From CAZTVN01 sp964617145 (GTDB taxonomy: Bacteria; Patescibacteriota; Gracilibacteria; UBA1369; JACRIC01), in contig CAZTVN010000056.1 in assembly GCA_964617145.1 (NCBI GenBank), positions 1 to 8,535 on the forward strand: 8,535 bases of DNA. The letters run 5' to 3'. Position numbers and translations under genes: made by a program. Positions 5,951-8,535 of the stretch are shown here, one piece after another. A model generated the notes under the pieces. It saw nothing but the letters and a program-made list of their open reading frames with translations. It was not told where the DNA came from and searched no databases. Positions within the stretch are counted from its first letter, which is position 1. Each line of letters begins with the position of its first letter.

Positions 5951-6781
5951 ATGAATGAGAAAACTGCCAGAGCATTATTAGAAAAAGTAAAATTTGATTA
6001 TGATTCGATCGCTTATGATTTTTCCAAATCACGAGACTGTTTTTGGCATGAATTTTCAGAATTTCTCCCTTTTATTTCTGATCATTTCGGGAAAATGGAT
6101 GATCGTAGTCGACTCAATGGAAGCGATCAGTCTTTTCCATCTCATGAACCTCTTCGTATTCTTGATCTCGGATGCGGTAATGGTCGACTTTTCGGATTTT
6201 TATCGAATTCTTTAAAAAATGGATTTGAATATACGGGCATTGATAATTCCGTAGCAATCATCCATGAAGCTCAGAAACGTTATGGTCGAGATGAAGCGAG
6301 CGGTGGCGTACCATTTTCGAGCGCCTTATTCCTTGAAGCGAAGAAATGTGTACGCCACCGCTCGCAACTTAAGCCCCGATTCATTGTTTCGGATATGCTT
6401 TTTCTTCCTTTTCATGAGATGACTTTTGATACCGTTTTTTCTCTTGCGAGTTTGCACCATATTCCTTCTAGGGCTTTTCGTATCAAGGCTTTGAACGAGA
6501 TTCATCGTGTTTTAAAATCAGACTCGATATGTATTTTTCTTATATGGAATTTGTGGCAAAAGAAGTATTTTGTTAGCTTTTTACGATCTTTTATCCGTTT
6601 TATAGTGACTTTAGGTCAATATGATTTCAATGATCTTTTTATCCCTTGGCAAGACAAAATTTTTCGCTATTATCACGCTTTTACTTTTTTTGGTCTTAAG
6701 AGGATAGTTAAGAAAAATGGTTTTAAAATTTTATATAGTTCTAAAGGTAGAAATTTTATTATTATTGCCAAGAAAATATGA
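5951..6781 (+). CDS. Trm9-like SAM-dependent methyltransferase (putative tRNA cm5U methylase)
   Basis: It is a class I SAM methyltransferase: motif I ILDLGCGNGRL (70-80), motif II acid D98 in YTGIDNS, DMLFLPF (148-154) and FSLASLHHI (163-171), then a helix with ALNEIHRVLK. Beyond the general fold it carries signatures I associate with Trm9/ALKBH8-type tRNA methyltransferases: an N-terminal YDSIAYDFSKSRDCFWHEF (17-35) matching the family's IA-HFS-TR-W pattern, and the C-terminal pair DLFIPW (228-233) and RYYHAF (239-244), where the family has a VPW followed by RYYH-F. Trm9 converts cm5U34 to mcm5U34, the step after Elp3, and elp3 is the divergent neighbour. Two extra loops, at about residues 46-66 and 113-143, lie on palindromic DNA. 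No Shine-Dalgarno site precedes the ATG. It overlaps the next gene by four bases. In eukaryotes Trm9 needs Trm112; none is visible here. A generic ubiE-like methylase is the alternative. Confidence 0.78.
   Translation: MNEKTARALLEKVKFDYDSIAYDFSKSRDCFWHEFSEFLPFISDHFGKMDDRSRLNGSDQSFPSHEPLRILDLGCGNGRLFGFLSNSLKNGFEYTGIDNSVAIIHEAQKRYGRDEASGGVPFSSALFLEAKKCVRHRSQLKPRFIVSDMLFLPFHEMTFDTVFSLASLHHIPSRAFRIKALNEIHRVLKSDSICIFLIWNLWQKKYFVSFLRSFIRFIVTLGQYDFNDLFIPWQDKIFRYYHAFTFFGLKRIVKKNGFKILYSSKGRNFIIIAKKI
6095..6140. repeat. Imperfect palindrome under the first extra loop of the methyltransferase
   Basis: TGATCG (6100-6105) pairs with CGATCA (6124-6129), and the adjoining ATGGA (6095-6099) pairs with TCCAT (6136-6140) across a 6-base bulge. 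An 8-bp palindrome AGTCGACT (6107-6114) lies in the loop. The DNA encodes residues about 49-63, an insertion-like loop before motif I. It is much weaker than the element at 6296-6365 and may be chance. Confidence 0.3.
6296..6365. repeat. Palindromic element, 16-bp perfect arms, embedded in the methyltransferase gene
   Basis: GCGAGCGGTGGCGTAC (6296-6311) is exactly complementary to GTACGCCACCGCTCGC (6350-6365), separated by 38 bases. The arms are strikingly GC-rich for the surrounding gene. The 70-bp segment encodes residues about 116-139, a hydrophilic loop between motif II and the DMLFLPF strand that class I methyltransferases of this type normally lack. The reading frame stays open through it. 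This looks like a small palindromic element inserted in frame, comparable in principle to the Rickettsia palindromic elements; no second copy is present in the window. Confidence 0.8.
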
Positions 6782-7632
6782 GACATATTTTTATTTTAGG
6801 CGTTCGATTTGATGTTGTGAGCTTTGATGAAGCTCTTCTAAAAATCCGAGAATATCTTGGTTCGAATACCCTTCATTTTGTTGCTACTCCAAATCCAGAG
6901 GTACTTCTCTATGCTCATAAAAATCCTTCTTATCGAGAAATTCTCAATACTTCTTCTCTCAATATTCCTGATGGAATTGGCATTTTGTGGGCTTCAACGG
7001 TTTTGCATCGTTACCCTTTTTCTCGTGATTTTTCTTTTTTTCGAGGTTTGAGCTTAGTCATATACGCTTTTTTGGCTCTTTTGAGTATTCCTTTTTTCCC
7101 TTCTTTTTGTCGTAAAGTTTTTCCTGAAAATGTTACAGGAGCTGATCTTACTCAGGCAATTTGCTCTTTGGAGGATGATCGAATGAAAGTTTTTCTTCTT
7201 GGTGCGGCTCCTGGTATAGCTCAAAAAACCGCATCAATACTTCAAAAAAAGAATCCTTCGCTTCATATTGTTGGAACGGCGTCTCTTGGTTATACAGGAG
7301 AGGATGAAAAAAAAGCTATTGAAGAGATTCGAAACTCTCATGCGTCGGTTCTTTTTCTTGCTTATGGTTCGCCTCATCAAGAAGAGTGGATTTATCGTAA
7401 TATTCAATATTTCCCTTCCTTACGCGTTGCTATTGGTGTTGGCGGTACTTTTGATTTTATTGCAGGGAAAAGGAAAAGAGCTCCTCGCGTATTTCGTATT
7501 TTGGGACTTGAATGGCTGTTTCGTTTGGTGCAAGAACCCAAAAGAATTGGTCGTATTTTCAATGCTACTATTTTTTTCCCGATAATTTTTCTTTTTCAGT
7601 ATTTTAGAGGAAAAAGTGAGAAAGTTGTTTAA
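6778..7632 (+). CDS. WecG/TagA/CpsF-family glycosyltransferase (GT26), cell-envelope polymer synthesis
   Basis: Family members transfer a sugar, often N-acetylmannosamine, from a UDP-sugar to an undecaprenyl-diphosphate-linked sugar at the inner face of the cytoplasmic membrane, an early step in teichoic acid, common-antigen or exopolysaccharide synthesis. Visible motifs in order: TPNPE (37-41), IPDGIGI (63-69) with D65 at the usual catalytic position, NVTGADL (118-124), VFLLGAAPGIAQ (138-149), AYGSPHQEEW (195-204), GVGGTFDFIAGKRKRAP (220-236) and LEWLFRLVQEPKR (244-256). The last 30 residues, with a hydrophobic run FFPIIFLFQYF (266-276), are probably the membrane-contacting tail. Unusual is an added segment between WAST and NVTG (about 78-116) with the hydrophobic run GLSLVIYAFLALLSIPFF (90-107). 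The start overlaps the methyltransferase stop as ATGA, so translation is likely coupled. The exact sugar cannot be told from sequence. Confidence 0.92.
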   Translation: MRHIFILGVRFDVVSFDEALLKIREYLGSNTLHFVATPNPEVLLYAHKNPSYREILNTSSLNIPDGIGILWASTVLHRYPFSRDFSFFRGLSLVIYAFLALLSIPFFPSFCRKVFPENVTGADLTQAICSLEDDRMKVFLLGAAPGIAQKTASILQKKNPSLHIVGTASLGYTGEDEKKAIEEIRNSHASVLFLAYGSPHQEEWIYRNIQYFPSLRVAIGVGGTFDFIAGKRKRAPRVFRILGLEWLFRLVQEPKRIGRIFNATIFFPIIFLFQYFRGKSEKVV

Positions 7633-7660
7633 AAGTGTGGGCAAAGGTTTTTTCTAAATA

Positions 7661-7721
7661 GGGCCTGTGCGATCGAGTCAGTGTCTCGGTCGCTTAGGCG
7701 GTTTGTTATACCGCCAGGCTC
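7661..7721 (+). ncRNA. Candidate structured RNA: three-way junction in the 220-bp non-coding region
   Basis: Three helices pack head to tail. The closing stem is GGGCCT (7661-7666) with AGGCTC (7716-7721), one G-U pair. Arm two is GCGATCGAG (7669-7677) with CTCGGTCGC (7685-7693), nine pairs including one G-U and a 7-base loop. Arm three is GGCGGT (7697-7702) with ACCGCC (7710-7715), a perfect 6-bp stem with a 7-base loop. Junction linkers are two, three and zero bases. Outside, GGCAAA (7640-7645) can pair with TTTGCC (7758-7763) and enclose the whole. The 7633-7852 stretch holds no convincing protein frame. No known RNA family is recognised; it is not a tRNA. It could be an independent RNA, a 5' leader of the next gene, or a 3' structure of the glycosyltransferase transcript. 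The strand is inferred from flanking genes; the helices would also form on the other strand. Confidence 0.4.
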
Positions 7722-7774
7722 ACTTCGCAACCCTAGTGGCTAAAACGTTTTGTGAAATTTGCCTTTCCCCAAGC

Positions 7775-7825
7775 AGGCTTTTTCAGGTTGATTATCTACT
7801 CCAAAAAGCTTAAACTCACCAACCT
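7775..7825 (+). promoter_or_regulatory. Candidate H-type pseudoknot in the leader of the right-edge gene
   Basis: AGGCTTTTT (7775-7783) pairs with AAAAAGCTT (7803-7811), nine pairs with one G-U and a 19-base loop. Within that loop AGGTTG (7785-7790) is exactly complementary to CAACCT (7820-7825) just downstream, which would make an H-type pseudoknot. It ends about 27 bases before the ATG at 7853, a position suited to translational control. A weak alternative is an intrinsic terminator of the upstream genes: GCCT (7761-7764) with AGGC (7775-7778) before T5, only four pairs. Neither is proven. Confidence 0.3.
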
Positions 7826-7852
7826 TATGTTTAAATAAATAAGTCCGCCAAA

Positions 7853-8535
7853 ATGTTTAAAACATTGGGAGAACATCCAGAACTCATAACAACTGCCAGC
7901 TTAGGCACAATTGGGATTAGTGAAATAAACAAAGGTTCAAGAGCTTACCAAGCGGGAGATTTCAGGGAAGGCTCAATCCATCTATTGGTTGGAAATGGAA
8001 CATTAACTGGGTTAGCCGCAACAAATGAGCTAATCAAAAACGGAGCAGTCGGTATATATACTGGAGCACAAACACCCTTTGCGTTAGCAGGGCTAGCCCA
8101 CTTCCTCAAACACCACCGTGATTTATCAAACAGCTACATATACCAATTATGCGTCAAAGCGGCTGAAAAATTTACCGCTTTACCAGCGCTTGGAATCAAT
8201 ATAGCGATCCGTCTTTGGCTATATAAAAACGGCCTTATTGATCCATCAAACGCTTTAGACTGGATAAGACATCTTGGATTCACTGGATTATCTACCTCCT
8301 TTGTGATGTCAATAGAAGGTAGCGGTAAAATACTCAGAAACCTTACTGCAAAACAAGAACGTTTCTTAGTAACCTTTTCTACAAGGGCCGCTTTGACGCT
8401 TGCACTTGGAGTAGACGTTATTGATTCAGGCATGGATGTTGTCTCCTCTCATGACTTAAACAAGGCAGACTTACTCGCCTTGATATGGATGTCTCTCAAT
8501 GCAATGGCTTTAAAGCAAGATTTCATTACTTTAGA
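7853..8535 (+). CDS. Unrecognised, probably membrane-embedded protein, N-terminal 227 residues (runs off the right edge)
   Basis: From ATG 7853 the frame is open for 227 full codons to the window end, so length and C-terminus are unknown. A TAA at 7832-7834 stops the frame upstream, and 7853 is the first ATG after it; no Shine-Dalgarno site is seen. The protein is rich in Ala, Leu, Gly and Ile, with hydrophobic stretches at about residues 11-22, 41-57, 64-84, 108-123, 140-154, 172-188 and 205-220, several long enough to enter a membrane. There is no signal peptide, cysteine cluster or recognisable catalytic motif; the N-terminal part (SEINKGSRAYQAGDFREGSI) is soluble. Codon choice differs clearly from the genes at 380-7632: A- and C-ending codons and TTA for leucine are frequent instead of T-ending codons and CTT. 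This suggests a different origin or expression class. It is separated from the glycosyltransferase by 220 bp of structured non-coding DNA, so it is probably a separate transcription unit. Confidence 0.85.
   Translation, partial: MFKTLGEHPELITTASLGTIGISEINKGSRAYQAGDFREGSIHLLVGNGTLTGLAATNELIKNGAVGIYTGAQTPFALAGLAHFLKHHRDLSNSYIYQLCVKAAEKFTALPALGINIAIRLWLYKNGLIDPSNALDWIRHLGFTGLSTSFVMSIEGSGKILRNLTAKQERFLVTFSTRAALTLALGVDVIDSGMDVVSSHDLNKADLLALIWMSLNAMALKQDFITL

Noticed and set aside
7661..7721. tRNA gene
   Set aside because: It has only two internal arms, lacks a T-arm consensus and CCA-compatible acceptor, and the stem lengths do not fit a cloverleaf.
8134..8433. 99-aa minus-strand frame
   Set aside because: It lies opposite the long plus-strand frame beginning at 7853, which has a better composition and no stop to the window end; it is a shadow.
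1..8535. Alternative genetic code with TGA as glycine (Gracilibacteria/Absconditabacteria type)
   Set aside because: All long frames are free of internal TGA, and TGA ends elp3 and the methyltransferase gene exactly where the families should end.
1..8535. CRISPR array or insertion sequence
   Set aside because: No regularly spaced direct repeats and no transposase-like protein were found in the window.

Overview
The window looks like a stretch of a moderately AT-rich bacterial genome that uses the standard genetic code: long frames end at TAA or TGA and none has an internal TGA. The most informative gene encodes a single-protein Elp3 (radical SAM + acetyltransferase). Such stand-alone Elp3 enzymes are known from archaea and a minority of bacteria, including some Chloroflexota and Patescibacteria/CPR lineages. 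Together with the lack of Shine-Dalgarno sites before most plus-strand genes, the tightly packed short genes and a very large orphan membrane-associated protein, this suggests a Patescibacteria/CPR-type bacterium. That placement is an inference, not a proof.

Layout. (1) At the left edge a minus-strand gene, GC-rich and with a good ribosome-binding site, runs off the window (1-137). It carries a perfect 12-bp palindrome within its coding sequence. (2) A strong sigma70-type promoter (146-174) drives a plus-strand three-gene unit: a 57-aa helical protein, a 1215-aa orphan protein with many hydrophobic segments and a pre-toxin-TG-like C-terminal part, and an 81-aa helical protein that seems to share a short motif with the 57-aa one. 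(3) Facing this unit, with a 14-bp tail-to-tail overlap, is elp3 on the minus strand (4264-5919). (4) Divergent from elp3, 31 bp away, is a class I SAM methyltransferase with Trm9-type sequence signatures (5951-6781). It overlaps by ATGA a WecG/TagA/CpsF-family glycosyltransferase gene (6778-7632). (5) A 220-bp non-coding stretch (7633-7852) is full of potential RNA structure: a possible three-way junction and a possible H-type pseudoknot. (6) A new gene starts at 7853 and runs off the right end. It encodes an unrecognised alanine/leucine-rich, probably membrane-embedded protein with codon use unlike the genes before it.

How the genes may work together. Elp3 makes the carboxymethyl group on wobble uridine 34 of tRNA, and Trm9 in eukaryotes methylates that group to mcm5U. 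The divergent pair could therefore be a compact bacterial version of the eukaryotic wobble-uridine pathway. The glycosyltransferase probably belongs to cell-envelope polymer synthesis and is only transcriptionally linked. The 57/1215/81-aa unit has no function I can name; its order, spacing and shared promoter suggest that the three proteins act together at the membrane.

A second theme is GC-rich palindromic DNA standing out from AT-rich surroundings: at 4-36 (inside a gene), at 6296-6365 (16-bp perfect arms inside the methyltransferase gene, exactly where the protein has an extra loop) and at 7661-7721 (non-coding). These may be unrelated, or may be traces of small mobile palindromic elements.
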